From assembly GCF_905475395.1 (NCBI RefSeq), contig NC_058339.1:11168001-11232000 (forward strand): a DNA stretch of 64,000 bases. Reading direction: 5' to 3'. This DNA comes from Chrysoperla carnea. Taxonomy: Eukaryota > Arthropoda > Insecta > Neuroptera > Chrysopidae. The first letter of the stretch is position 1; every line of letters begins with the position of its first letter. Below, in pieces: positions 12,501 through 27,500 of this stretch. Both the position numbers and the translations under genes were made by a program. A model generated the notes under the pieces. The model saw only the letters and a program-made list of their open reading frames with translations. It was not told where the DNA came from and made no database searches.

Positions 12501-15500
12501 TGGAAAGTCTGAACACTCAAGTGTAGGAGACGATAAACCTAAAAAGACAAAACGAAAATTCAAGGCAAAACAAAGTGTTTCTAGAACTCCAAGAACACAG
12601 AGTCCTTTGCCTAGTCCAATTCAGAGTACTGAACTAGATGAAGAAACTCAACCAATAGCAAAAGCTGAATCACCTATTGACGTAAAAGATCACGATAAGG
12701 AAATTGTTCCTGAATCTACTAGTGATATAATCGAAATTACTGAAGAACCTAAACTGTCACCCAAGATTGTTGCTGTTCAAGAGGATAAGACTATCACTCC
12801 AGAAGAAACCGAAGCCGTAGATACCGATCAAATAAAAATTGAAGGAAAACTAACACTTGAAGTAACAGGTAAAACTGGTGAACTTATTTCTCGAAAATTA
12901 TCGATTCCAGATGCGATAGTAGATCATAAAGTCGATATTCCTACACAAACCGAAAAAATTGAAGGGGCTAGAATAACAAGTGAACTTTTCATTGAAGAAA
13001 AACAAGCAGAGAAAAAGGAAAATGAAACGCAAGTAAGTAAGGAACCAGCTGAGGCTAAACCTGATATGAAATCCATTACTGCTTCATTTTTGCAACAAGA
13101 ATCAACAGTACATGTTGGAAAAATATCTAGTCCTACAGCACCAGTTGCTGAACCAATGCCGGTTGTGGAAACTTCTAAAGTAAAATCTAAAAAAGATAAG
13201 AAACCAAAGGCAACTAAGGAAGTAGTCGAAAAAACTGAAATGTCCACAGAGACAACAAGGGAAATTCCAAATAAGGTCGTTGAATTTGCTTTGTCAGTGG
13301 AAGAAAAACCAGTAGATATGAAAGATGACGAAGTACAATCAAAAGTTGCAGTTAATCTCAAATGGGAAGAAGTTACAAAAGAACAACAACTATTTTCTGA
13401 TGTTGTGAAAAGGGATTTAGATATAACATTACCTTCAAAAACTGAAAGCCATGTTTTAATCGAAGCAGAAACTAAATCTGTTGCATTATCCCCAATCATA
13501 TTTAAAAGTGAATCTGAAAATGACACAACAAAAAGCGATATAGAAAATAGTGGTAGGAAGAGTAAGAAAAAGAAAAAGTTCAAAGATAAAACACCTTCTC
13601 CTGCCCCTGAAACTGAAAAAACAATTTCACAAATTGATGACGAATGTACCAATGTTCAATCTCCAGTTGAAGAAGTGCAAGAAGAAGTAAAGGAATTATC
13701 TGTCGATACTTCACTTGCCGAATCCACTGACATAATTCTTGGTGAGGAATCTCAAATTTTATCAGATACTCCAAAACCAACAATTGAAAAATTGGATTCT
13801 CTTACAACATTCGAATTGGACATTGATGAACGCACACATGATACAGGTTATGAAGCTGATGATAAAAATACACTTGACGAGATTAGTCAAATTGAAGACT
13901 TAGATGATAAGAAAAGGGTTAAAAAGAAACGAAAACATAAACAAAAGATGAAATCTTTGGAACCTGAAGAATCGACAATACCTGCATCACCTGAACTTAT
14001 AAATGATGAATCAGAAGACTTAACAAGTTATGGAAGTGATGGTTTACCCAAAGATAAACCACCACATGCACACACCTTAGTTGATGTACCATCGAAGAAA
14101 AGTCGAAAACGGAAACATGACACCAAAGAAATTGAACCTAAAGAAGATGTTGAAGTAGAGATCGAGATCGAACCTATAGAAGATATTAAATTAGAGGTAG
14201 AAGTTAAGCCAGTAGAAGAAATTAAAACAGTTGTAGAAACGAAGCCAAATATTCCAGAAGAAACTGAAATTGTTTCTCCACAAGACTCATATAGAACTTT
14301 ATCTGAAGTCAGTGAAACTGAACCAGTAAAAATAATCGAAGAAAGTATACCTTCACCATTAGGAACTGAAGATGTTCGAGATATTGGAAGTAAAATTGTC
14401 ATGACTGTACCAATTGTTGAAGTATTACAAACCGAGGAACGAATTATGCAAACGTCACCAGAAGTTATTGAAACGATCGAAATTGAAGAAATACCAGAAG
14501 TTCCTAAACCAGAAACTAAAGCGGCAATTCAACAAACTTCACCTGAAGTACCAAAAGAAGTAATTGACATATCTGTTCAAGCGGAAGAGATCATCGAACC
14601 GCCAAAGGCAATCGAAACACAGGAATTATCTACTCAAATTATACCCAGTGATATAGTTCCAATAATTGAACAGTTTTCACAAACTTCTAGTCCAGATGCA
14701 GTGCAAATAATAGAAACATCTATGCAAACTGTTTCCCCGGAACAAGTGCAAGTAGTTGAAGAATCTGTACAAACTATCACAGTTAGTTCACCAGAACCAG
14801 AACCAATTATTCGATCAGATTCAGCAATGCAAACTATAATTGTTGAATCTCAAGAAATTTGTGCTCAAACTGACACCCCTGAAATACCTGAAGAAGTTCC
14901 TACAGTTATCAAACCTGAAACAATTGAAATCTCAGTTCAAACAACGCCGGAACCAGAAATAATTACATCAGAGCAATTTATCCAAACATCACCCAGAGAG
15001 GAAGAACCGCCAAAAGAACAAGTTATTACAACCGAACAATACATGCAAACATCACCTAGGGAAGAACCCAAAGAAGAAATTAGGGAAGAACCTAAAGAAG
15101 TACCGCCACAAATAATTACAACTGAACAATCAATTCAAACCTCACCTAGAGAGGAATCTAAGCCGCCAACACCAATAGAAAAAGTTATAGAAAGTATATC
15201 TCCAATAGAAATACCACCAATTGTGGAAACTTTAGATACATCAATGCAAACAACCCCGATAATTGTTAGTGATGCTGAAGAAAAATCATCAAAATCATCA
15301 TCAACAGATGAACCGTACGAGGTTCATGTTAAAGCAACAATTACCATACCATCCGAAAAGCCTATTATTGTTGAAAAATCAATAGAAGTAACAAAAGAAA
15401 CCAAACAGGGTAAATCTCCTCCAGAACCACCAAAACGTGGTAAAAAAGACAAACACCAGAAGAGTAGTGATTCATCTGAAATGGACGATAAACCTGATAA

Positions 15501-18500
15501 GCCAGTTCCTAAACCAAGGGAGCGCAAATCAAGAAAGGATCAACCTAAAGATGAGAAAACTCAAAAGGAATCAGATATCCCACCTAAAACAGAAGATAAG
15601 AATGTCGATGATGAGCCAAAACCTAAGGAAAAGAAAAAGAAGAAATTACCAAAACAGCCACCAGTTGAGACTTCAGTCATTTTACCTGAAACACCATCTG
15701 AATCTGAAGCGTCGACGTCTATTGATGATAATGTCTCAATTCAGGTGACTATTAATCAAACTCCAGCGAAACATTCATCGGCTTTATTCATTGAAGGTGA
15801 AAAAGCTAATTTAGAGCCAAAATTATTGTATGCGGATGTAGCCAAAGGCAGGTCACGCTCTTCTTCACCCAGTAACAGGAAAACAACTCTTGAAGAAACT
15901 ATTATTACACATCCAATCCAAAAAACGGAATTATTACTCCAATCCGAGAGTAAAACCGAAGAGCCTACAGATTCCAGCTTAACCGAATCAGAGGATATTT
16001 CACTTAATATTAAATATCCTGACACACAATATCAAAAAGTAATCGAAACTTTCCCAACTCCAGAATCATTAAGTCCATCTGAAATGGATGAAATTAATGT
16101 TTCGGTAACCATTTCACAACCAATTATTGATGTAAAACCAGAAATATCAACACAATCAATAATTGTGAATGAGAGTCAGAAAACTGACGCGATTATTGAT
16201 GTAAAACCAGAAATATCAACAAAATCAATAATTGTAAACGAGAATCAGAAAATCGACTCGTTGGTACCTCTGAAATCTGAATTAGTAATTCCTCAAAATA
16301 AAATTGAAGTATTTCGTGTACAAAATGTTTTAGATCGAAATAAACGATTGGAAAATATAAGTAAACCAAGACAATTTACTTCATTTGTTGATTTAATACT
16401 TCTAGAACAAACATTAGGAGGGGATAACGCAACGTCTGTAGTGCCATTATCAAATAATAATGTTCAAGATCACTTGTTTAATTTACAAAATGCGATTCAG
16501 CGAAAAGATTATATAACCACACAGCAAACAATTTACACAACTGTGGAAACAATTACCACATGGTTAGAAACAATCGAATATCGTATAATAAAAACTAGAC
16601 AAGATATGAACCAAGGACCATCTAAAGTTAAAACAGCTACATTAAATAATCTAAAATCTGAAATTGCTTCAATCGAAGAGAATGTTAATGAATTACAACA
16701 ATTAGCAGAAATATCAGCAGAAATTAGTGATCAACCAGTAGCAAATGAAAAAATTCAAAATACAATTCATGCGCTACAAGATCAAATTAAATTATTGGAT
16801 AAAATTACAAAAGAAAATGTGGAATTAGCCAATAATGATTCAGATCGTTGGACATCATTAATTTCTGGTATTAATAATATTGTTGAATTAATTAACTTGT
16901 TAGAAAATGATTACGATAATTTAATAAATAGTGATGCATCTGCAACAAGTAAATTAGAACAATTAGAACAGTTAGAATACTTGAATCGAAGTCATCGATC
17001 GAAGGCAAAATGTTTAATGCAATCAGCTAGAAATTTATTACAAGATTTCCCATCACAAGAAATTCCAAAAGAATTATATGATGCATATGAAAGAACTAAT
17101 CAAATTGAAAATTCAATTGAAATCGAACGTGAACGTACTTTGCAATTATTAGTTTTAATCGATGAATATCAACAAACATTACAAGAATTCTCACAAATCA
17201 TCGATATCGCTGATGCATTAGTAGAAGGGCCAATTGTGGTAACAAGTTTGGAACACTTGAATGACGAAATGCAGAAACATCGTAAATTCTTTGTGAATTT
17301 AAGTCATTGTCGTGGTATTTTAGAATCATTAGAAGGACATCTTGATTCAGATACACGCACGAAATATTCACAATTACATCAAACATTACATCAACGTGCC
17401 ACATCTATTTTGGATAAAGCTGCTTATCGATCACAACAAATGGCTTTAGCTGCATCTAGATGGACTGTTTTAGAGCAAGGTATTCGTGAAGAAACTAAAT
17501 GGTTACAAGTTGCTTATCAACGAGTACCAAATTTAAATAATGTCACATCGGCTGATTATGATCAGTATATTAGTTTGTATCAAAGTTTATCGTTAGATAT
17601 AGCTCACCATCACGCAAAATTAATTCAGCTAAACAGTGTTGCACAAAGATTGAAGGAATTAATAACATCAAATAATTTAGATGGTAAATATAACGAACCA
17701 TTAGATGGCTTGTTAAAACTTGAAGATAACATTAACAGCAATTTACGTAGATTGCTAGCATTTAAGGAAACATGGACAATGTATGAGTTGCTCACAGATA
17801 GATTAGAATATTGGATGAAAATTGCTGAACAAGAATTGAAAAAAGTTGATATTGGAACAAACTACACACCACCAAGTAATTTACGTAACTTCTGGGAATT
17901 AAAAGCTCAATATGAAGTCAATAATAATATACGTAATGACGCAGGAAATACTTTTGAACAATCATTACAAATTATTCCTGTTTCCGATGAGCTATTACAA
18001 CGGCAATTCCATACTCAAGTTGAAGATCGTTGGAAAACTATATCAAGTAAAATAAATGACATACAAAATGCAGTTATTGAAAATATATCCGCACCTGATG
18101 TATCCGTCGATGAAAAGTTACGTATTCTAGAAGAAGAATTACAAGAAATTAAATTAGCAGTTGAAGATCGACATGGAATTATTAAAAATGAAGGAGAACT
18201 TGATTTGTATATTGAACGATTACAAATTATTAGTAGTCGAATAAATACTATTCAAAATGAATTGGGTCAAGTTGGTTTATTACCAGCTGCTGAATCTGAA
18301 AAAGTAGGATCATTATTAGCTTTGTCAAGGCGATTAGAATATCAAGTTACCGAAGAAATTGAAGGGGGTAATTTATTAAAAGAACGTTTACAAGCTATTC
18401 AACATGTATTATCTAAAGTGAAAAGAAATAATCAACGATTAAATCAAACGTTGGATGATTGTGCGGCTAATGAAAAAATGGGTAGTGATATTGTTGAACA

Positions 18501-21500
18501 ATCTATGCGTGATTGTCAAGAAGTTGGTGAAGAATTAGTTTCTGTTTGGCAGGATTTAATGTCTGCTAGACAATTGTTACATACTTTACCATTAATTTTA
18601 CGTGTATCCGTGTCACCACTAACAGTTGAACGAGAAATTACTCAATTACAAAATGATCATAGTACATTGGAAATTCGATGCAAGAAATTATTGGATATGT
18701 TACGGGAACGGTTATCAATATGGCGTCGTTTTGAACATCAATTGGAAATGGTTCAACAAAATGTACAAGAGGCCGATTATATGATGGAATTGTTGACTGT
18801 TCAAGGTTCCGTGGATTATGATCGGTTGTTGAAGGCTACTGAAAGACTAGAGGTAAGTCTTTAATATTATTTTTTTAAATTAATCTCTATTATTTTTATC
18901 AATTATTTGTGTAAAGAAACAACAAAAATTATTTTGCAAGCCAGAATTTTCTTATATGATTATTCGTTTTAAAATATATAGAGAAACAATTGTTTTTAGA
19001 AATTCGTCACTAAACGCCTCATATTCTTAGCAAAATAGTAATCAGTTAGTTAAACTTCTTTAAATTTGTATAATTTGATTATTATATAGGAATTATTATA
19101 GGAATGTTCTTGTTAAGGTAGTATGGCAATATCGAGAGTGACAGTTAATTACTATTTTTTCTCGATTTTTTGGGACTAAAATTGATCCAAATATTGCGAT
19201 ATCTCAGAAACTGTGTATCCAATTATTAAATTAACCTGATTTTTATACTTTTTGGATCAAAATTACCCCATCCACTGAGCTTCATCCAATTCTATAACAA
19301 CAAATTTTTTTCCGATTTTCTGGATTTTTTCAAAGGGGTACGTACCCCTTAAAAAAATTGCAAAATATCGAAAAAATTTTTTATCTCCAATTTTGATAAA
19401 ACTTAGTATATAAGATAATTTTGACCCAAAAAGTACAAAAATCGGGTGCATTTGTTGGCTGTTCGAATAGTTTTTGAGATACGGACTAAAATCGATCCAA
19501 ATATTGCGATATCTCAGAAACTCTGCATCCAATCATTAAATTAACCTGATTTTTATACTTTTTGGATCAAAATTACCCCATCCACTGAGTTTCATCAAAT
19601 TCCAAAACAAAATTTTTTGGTAAACGTCTCTATATTCTTTTGATAAATGTATTTTTTTGATAAATATCCCTAACTGACCTAAGCAATTACCTCAGATGTT
19701 GACACATTTCTCTCTGTACGGAAAGATAGGCGATGCTTAGTCTATGTATAACTTTAAAGTCAATGTGCTTGACTTGCAGTGAATACTGGGCATAATAAAA
19801 TTAAAAAGTTATTCCCATTTGCTCTTTTACTAATTCCAAAAGTTTTCCGTTAAAAATTATTCAAAGTTATGATTTTAAATTGTATGCAAAAATCAAACAT
19901 AAATTGAAAATTAATTTATAAATAATATTTTTATAATAAATGATTTCATTCTATTGATAAGAAAGTGTGATTGTTTTAAATGTTTACAATTTACACATAC
20001 ATATATTTGCTTTACACTTTCATTGCCATAATACTTTTATAATTGTTTGTTATTTTAGTGTCAATGTTGTAATAGAATGAAACGGAACACGCTAACTTAA
20101 CCAACAACACTTTATTATTTCATTATTGTTAATATTCAAACTTTAATAATTCAATCAAATATCAATAATTTATTTATTTATATATTTTGATTTAATAATT
20201 AAATCGAATAATTATCTTCATTTTTATTGCGGTGAAATTGTAAAAAAAGAATTATCAAATCCATTTAAAAAAAAAAGTTTTAACTGCTTTTTAGTGTTCA
20301 TTGTTGACATTTTTTTTTAATTTAAACATTTGTTTAAATAATAATTTAAGAATATATTGTAAGTACCTTTTTATTTTCCAATAGTAAATTTTTATTTATT
20401 TTTCTATTAAAATAATATTTTGAAATTTCAAAATATTGACCGTTACGTCATTATATTATATTTAAAAATATTTTTTATGATTTTAAGTAATATAGACTGA
20501 ATCGCTTCGGATATATCATATTTCAAACGTAATTAGAATCTTTAGTAGTACATCGAAAAATAATTCACTTTAATTTTTTCTTTGCAAATTTCCTTTAGTT
20601 TATCCATGGTCTTTTACTTGACAAAATTTGGTAAATTATTATCGATTCAATTATATTCTAGATCAGATGCCTTAGTACAGAGAGATGGCATTGGCGAACC
20701 AATGCCACGAGTACCATTAATGGCTCGCGAAACAATATTTTGGGCACGCCACCGATCACAAAGTTCACTATAAAATATTATATTACAAACCACGAACATT
20801 GACGGCACGTCTATGGCCTCATTAAACATTTTTTTAGAAAAATGAATTTCTTTCTTGAATCCAATTGGTTCAAGTCATAGAGATAATACCATAGAAGTGC
20901 AAAGTCGCGGCCAAACGGTTGGTTAGAGAGAGACCAGATAAAGTAGGCGTGTATAGCTGTAGAGAGACAGATAAAACTTATACGTCTACAATTTCTGCCT
21001 CTCTCTATCTCTCTTCCTGCGGTCAAGAATTCACTTATTGCGTTTCCTATGTTTAAACAGCTCTGTGGTATTATCTCTATGGTTCAAGTTCAGGTAAAAA
21101 ACTGCTGAAAAAGTACTGAATGCACTCTATTTTTGTTTTATTTTTTTATTACTAGATGTCATGGCCAAGTTTGCCCATTTCCAATTAAGTTAGAAAAGTA
21201 ATTTCTCCATATAAAAGTGTGAAAATTCTAAAATTTAAACAAATTTTCTTTGACATAATGTTTATTAAAATGATTTTTTGTACCGGAAATGTATTTAAAA
21301 TCATGTCAAAAATCCAATTTATTGCATGGTGTTTTTTATTTACCTAACATGCAAATTATTATGCATCAAAAATATGTTTCTAAATAAACAAAATATATTT
21401 GCTGAATTTGTTTTGACAATCATAGTTTGTTCAAAAAATTTAACAAACTAATTTTGTTTACTAAACAAGTATTACTATTTTCTAAGTCAAATTTTTTTTT

Positions 21501-24500
21501 GTTACTAGAACAGTTTTATATGTACCAAATGCGTCAGTCATTTCATTAAATTAAACCTAATAATAAAAAAGTTTTCCATTTGTAGTCAACTTAGACATCC
21601 TGTATAAAAATTTTAAGAGCTTAAATTTAGGATTTTGAAATTATGTCAGCTCTATTGATTTTATGATTAAAATTTAGGTTTTTAATTTAAAAATTATCCT
21701 GTTTGAATGAAAATCACATCCATATACTTACGACAATTAGCGTTTTACACTTTCTCTTACATTTAAACAAGCAAATATTAAAGAAATCGCATATCTTTGC
21801 TAAATAAAAACATACCCAATAAAATAAATGTTACCGGTTTTTGAATTCTCGTATTACTTATAAAATTTTTTTGTACGGTTAATCAATTCCTATAAATTAG
21901 AATTAATTTTTCAAGGAATTTTTTTTATTATTCAACAAATACGTTACGTTTTAATGAATATGGAAAGTTTGACACTTAATATTTTGTAATGTTTATGTTA
22001 TTACTTAAAAAGCAAATATTTTTTAATTGTATAGTTTTGAAATAAAAATTTTATTATTTGTTTAGATAAATCTTGCGCTTTAAAAAAGAAAATTATTAAT
22101 TTATTACCTAAAAGCTAAGCTGAGAATATACATACAATTATTTTGATAAATAAAAGTTAGGCCGATAATATACATGCTACTTAGTCGCACGAAAGCTGGC
22201 AGGTACAAGTATTGCCATCTGGTATCCGAAATTGTAACTACTGAATTCGGGTCAACTTCTGATTTTAATTAGTACAAATTATTATCACCAATTGTCGATT
22301 TGAAACTTTCAGTTATCAATACTAACACAAGAAAAAGCATAAAAAAGTTAAAACACAAACTTTTTTATTTTTTTGAAATCGGTTTTTTAAAATAAAGTTT
22401 TTATAAAGTCTCAATATTAAAAATATTACATTGGATTACAAAATGTTTAGAAATTAGACTTAAAAACTAACCATGCGAAAGCTTATAGAATTCATTTATA
22501 CGATTTCTAAAAACAATTCAAACACAAAGTGGTCTGTAAAAATTTTACACTAGTAAATTTAGAGTAATATCAATATTGAGTTTGATTTCAAGCTTAATTT
22601 TTTCATATTTTTGCTTACAGGGATTGAATGGTGATTTAAAAGATCGTGAAAGTTTATTAGCAGAATTACGTATTGCTGCTGAACCGTTACAAGCAACTTG
22701 TACACCAGAAGTATGTGCACGTGTTGAAGCAGCAGTAGCTGAAGTGACACAAGCATGGGAAGAGACACGTGATAATTTACAAACATTGTGTACACGTTAT
22801 CAAAACGCTGTACGTTTATGGCAAAAGTATCGTGACGCAAGTGACGCTGTACGACAGTGGACTGAAGAACAAATGGGTTCTGTTGCCAATTTACAACCTG
22901 AAGAAGCGCTCAAGCAAGTTAAGGTAAGTCAAATTGTAAATGTTCTCTTTTACTCTTTACATAGCCTTATGGAATAATTTTGTTTTTTTAAAAGACGTGA
23001 AAGAAACACAATTAAGGTCATTACAAGTGAAATTTACTAAACTTTGAAAACCCCTAGCAAATTACTCGGGTACGGAACCCTAAACTCGCACTTGAAACAT
23101 ATCTAACAACTCTCTATATTAAATTACCTTCTTTCTTAGAGCCTTCTTCAAACTGAACCGATTTTGAGGATCATTGCCTATATTTTAGTTGTTCCGGATA
23201 CGGAACCCTAAACTGGCACTTGAAACATAGCTAAGAACAATCTCCATTAAATTACAGACGAAACAAAAAAAATCAAAATCGGTTCATCCGTTTAGGCACT
23301 ACAATGCCATAAACAGACAGACATACACATATAGCGGTGAAACTTATAACACCCTTTTTTTGGTTCAGGGGTTAAAAATAACAGATATTTTCATTGATTT
23401 CTTATGCAAAATTGGTCTTTTTATTTAAACACGAAATTATTGAGAACTTTTTCAAATTTGTTCATATATTTTTTGCTAATGTCTATTTAAAAAAGCACCC
23501 TGTATATATAAATATAGAAAGGTACTTCGTTCCCACCGAGTGTCCCACGACATTCCATTTACGTGTTTTTTTAATAGACTTATATGCACATTCTTTAACA
23601 TATTATGTATGTATATTAAATTTGCACCCTGTTATGTGTTATGTACATACATTGTACTTATACGACCTACCTACGTAAGCAGAAAAGTATTGATATGACT
23701 TCAGTTATGTCTCATACTATATTTATCTATGTAAATATGTAATTTTAATTAGACGTATTAGATAAATAGATAAAGTAAACTTCTTATAACTGTTCCATAC
23801 AACACATACATAAAGCATAAAAAAGTACAAACTTGACCTAGTTAAAATATGAAATATATTTACCAATAAAGGTATAATTTTAACACCATACGTGGAGAAC
23901 AATATGTACCTACGTACTTAATACGTACGTACATATAAACGTGAATAATTACAACTGTTTATCTGTAATTAATTTGTGTAAATTTAATTGTTTATGCAAC
24001 TTTTATAAGATATATTTATTATTATTGTTGTTCTATTATTATACGAGTAAGCAACTATCTCAGACGAGTCCATTTTTTAACGAGTTTGTTTAAAAAACAG
24101 ATGACTTTTTTAACATGAACAATTAGCTCTGTAGCATAAGATGTTTCGAAAACGAAAAAAAGTAGTAAGAAATTTTTTGCGATATCACTATGTACACTCC
24201 TCTGTGTCACAAAAAAAGTGCTCGTGTTTTACTATTCTAAGTGATATAGCTATAATATTATATGTGAATTACATGTACTGTTATAGTAATATCACTTAGA
24301 ATGTGTGAACGCAATACCGTATGGTTTCGATTATTTTGATTAGCTATAAAATTTTAAATATAGATGATTTGACCATTAAATGTATCGGAACATGAGCAAC
24401 AGTTAGGGCCTATGAGCCGATGTGAGTATGGGTTTTAGTCCCATACTGACTGGTGATATCCACAATACTTCTAACGAATAGTACTATTTAACACTATAAT

Positions 24501-27500
24501 GTCACTGAGTGACGAGCAGTGTGACAACAAACATAGCGTTTACACCTATACTGAATAGAATCGTGGTTCAATAATGCGTATTGCTAAATACAAAACACGA
24601 AGAGTTTACATACAATTTGAATCACTCACATAAAACAAAGAGGAGTTGGTTATGTCCTTGACCGGATATCTAGAGGACTCGGGATCGAGTCCCGGCTTCT
24701 GTGTAATTTTTTTTATATTTAAAAATGAATATTGTAAAAATAAACCTTAAAAAAACTTTAAATAGTAAAACAAAAAAAATATGAGTAATTAAAACCGCGA
24801 TATTGTTATCGACTTTCATAATAAATTAATGTGTATTGACCAATGAAGACCATAACTCTATTTATATAAACAAAAAAAAAGTTCACATCAAGGTTAATTA
24901 ATAAAAATGTTTCTTCAGTTCTAAGTGATTATTATAACGTTTATTTACGGTACCAGGTACCGCCGACAAACGTGAAACATACCGACAGTATGTGTGAAAC
25001 GTAATTTATATATATATTAAATATTTTTCTCATTTTTAAGATAGTTCTACGTGGTGTTACATTTTTATATTTTTAATATTCCAATCAGATGATATTATCA
25101 CCTTATTCACCTTAAATTAATTTTTTTTAACGATATTCGTGAAAGATTTCTCTTGCATGATTTTTTTTTGGGGATATCCTATAGTAAAATAGGTCAAGTG
25201 CGAGTCGGGCTCGCGCACGAAAGGCTCCGAACCACCACCGTACAAGATATAACACTAAATAGTTTTTAAAATTCGGCCCAGTGCATAGATCAATTTTTTT
25301 GTATTTAAAACACGAATTTTGACTACAATGTAGTTATCAGTATGAATTTGCTGATTTAGCTACTGACGATGGTTGTGTTGCAATCGAAATATCGATATTT
25401 ATTGAAATATGAGCCTATTGCATATTTTTTAATTATATTAATCGCACCTCTCGCCTTGAGGCCGCCACTGCATAAGCAAATTTTCAGCTATTTTGTGCGA
25501 TGCTAATTTAAAGTAACTTTTGTACCGATTAAAACATTATATGAATGTATAAATATGAAAGCATTTTTATTGTCATATGATTAATAATAAATTAATTGAT
25601 TATAAATTATTCCCAGACTGTCATTTGAGACAAATAATCATTTAATTAATGTGTAATTGGTCAAAAAGGTTAAAATACTTTTTTTTTTAAATCACAAACG
25701 TTTAAAATTTTCCTTTTTAAAATATTACTAAATATTAACATATTATTTTTTCATACCCGGCCATTATAGGAATTTTTGCATAAATATTTTGGAAAAATCA
25801 TAATTATACATATTTTGATATTATTTATTTACTCTATAACAAAGGAATTGAAAACTGCGTGTTAAAAATGTGTGGTTTATGTTTACAGTTCCGGAAACCA
25901 TTATAACTTATATGATTAGAATATATTTATTCCACTTCCTGTTAAATTTCCAATACAATAATATTTTTAATAATTGAATTAAAAAAAAAATACATATTTT
26001 TGCAAGATATTTTTTAAATGAGTTATTTCTATAAAAAGAAGTTATTCCTATAACTTAACAACTGAGTATTATAATCGGTTCTGATTAAGTTATTTTTATG
26101 GAGGGTAGAGATAAGGCGAACCATCTCTGTATATAAAAAGTGTCCATCGAAAAGCAGCAAAGTTTCTCTAAAGAAACTTTTTTAATTAATTATGAATAAA
26201 AGTATTTAATTACATGAACAGAATCATTATTTGCAAATTTCAAAAGATAAAAACAATATTATTATAACTAGAAATTTAGATATCTTTAATACATTACTTA
26301 AATATGAGTCATATTTAAATTTACATAGTGACTTAAAATAACTCTAAAATGAAGTAAGAATTTAATGTAAAGAAAAAAAAGACCCCTTAGTTTAGATAAA
26401 AGGATTTTAATAAATAAGAGAAGTATTACTCGTACTGATTCTTTTAACTTTTATTCTTGTTTTTTGCACACAAAATAAACCTTTAGTAGAAGTTATTGTA
26501 ATCGTGCTAGGGAGCAAAAAATTAAATCTCCTTCTCCTAAAATTTTGGGATGAAATTTAATTTCTCAAAAAAACATTCAGCCCCTTTACCCCCCAGTAAT
26601 ATTATAGTACCTAAAGGATGTTGTTACAAAGATCGGCTAATTAAGGAAAATGAAATAAACCGCTTTCTTTTTGCTGAAATTTGGTATAATTTTAATTTTT
26701 CTTGGAAAATGGTAGGGACCTAATAATTATAAAAAAGTTAAGTTATACTATTTACTAACCTACGCTTCACTTTTCATGTAGACCAACCGAGCATAGTTTT
26801 TTTAATTTATTTGAAATAACATCTATTAAAACTTTCTCGAATTACTCGTGAACTTTTAAGAAATCCTGAACATTAAGAAATATACAAGTCAAAATTTGAT
26901 CCCAAAACATTCAGCTCAGACCAAAACAAAATATTTTCCCAAGTAAGGGACTATACAAAACGGAAATATAAGTTAGAGTGTAATCATTTGCAGTGTCTTT
27001 TACCTAACAAAAGAAATAACTAAAAACAAGTGAAAACAAACAATTGACTGAGTTAATTGTTGAAATACCATGCATAGTCAGTGTTGATTTCTTTATCACA
27101 TTACACATACAAACATGTGACACATACATAACTGATAATCAAGTATAGTACATATTATAAAATTTCCGCCTACTTGGCGCCCTCACGGGTAAACAGTGAT
27201 GTTTACGAAAAAATGTTTCAAACAAAAGTTGTTTCATTTTTGATATGGAACATTTTTTACATTAAAACTTTTGTTCTATCTCTAACGGTTTACAAGATGG
27301 GTCCTACGGACCCAAGACCCAATTGACCTATGATGCTCATTTACGAACTTGACCTCACTTTTTACGTCCTGAGTACGCTGTAAAAATTTCAGCTCGATAT
27401 CTTTTTTCGTTTTTGAGTTATCGTGTCCACAGACGGACGGACGGACGGGCGGACAACCGGAAATGGACTAATTAGTTGATTTTATGAACACCTATGACAA

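Noticed and set aside
12924..16025. Minus-strand frames within the giant exon
   Set aside because: Antisense shadows of the repetitive acidic coding region. The plus frame is continuous for 8.3 kb with matching splice phases.
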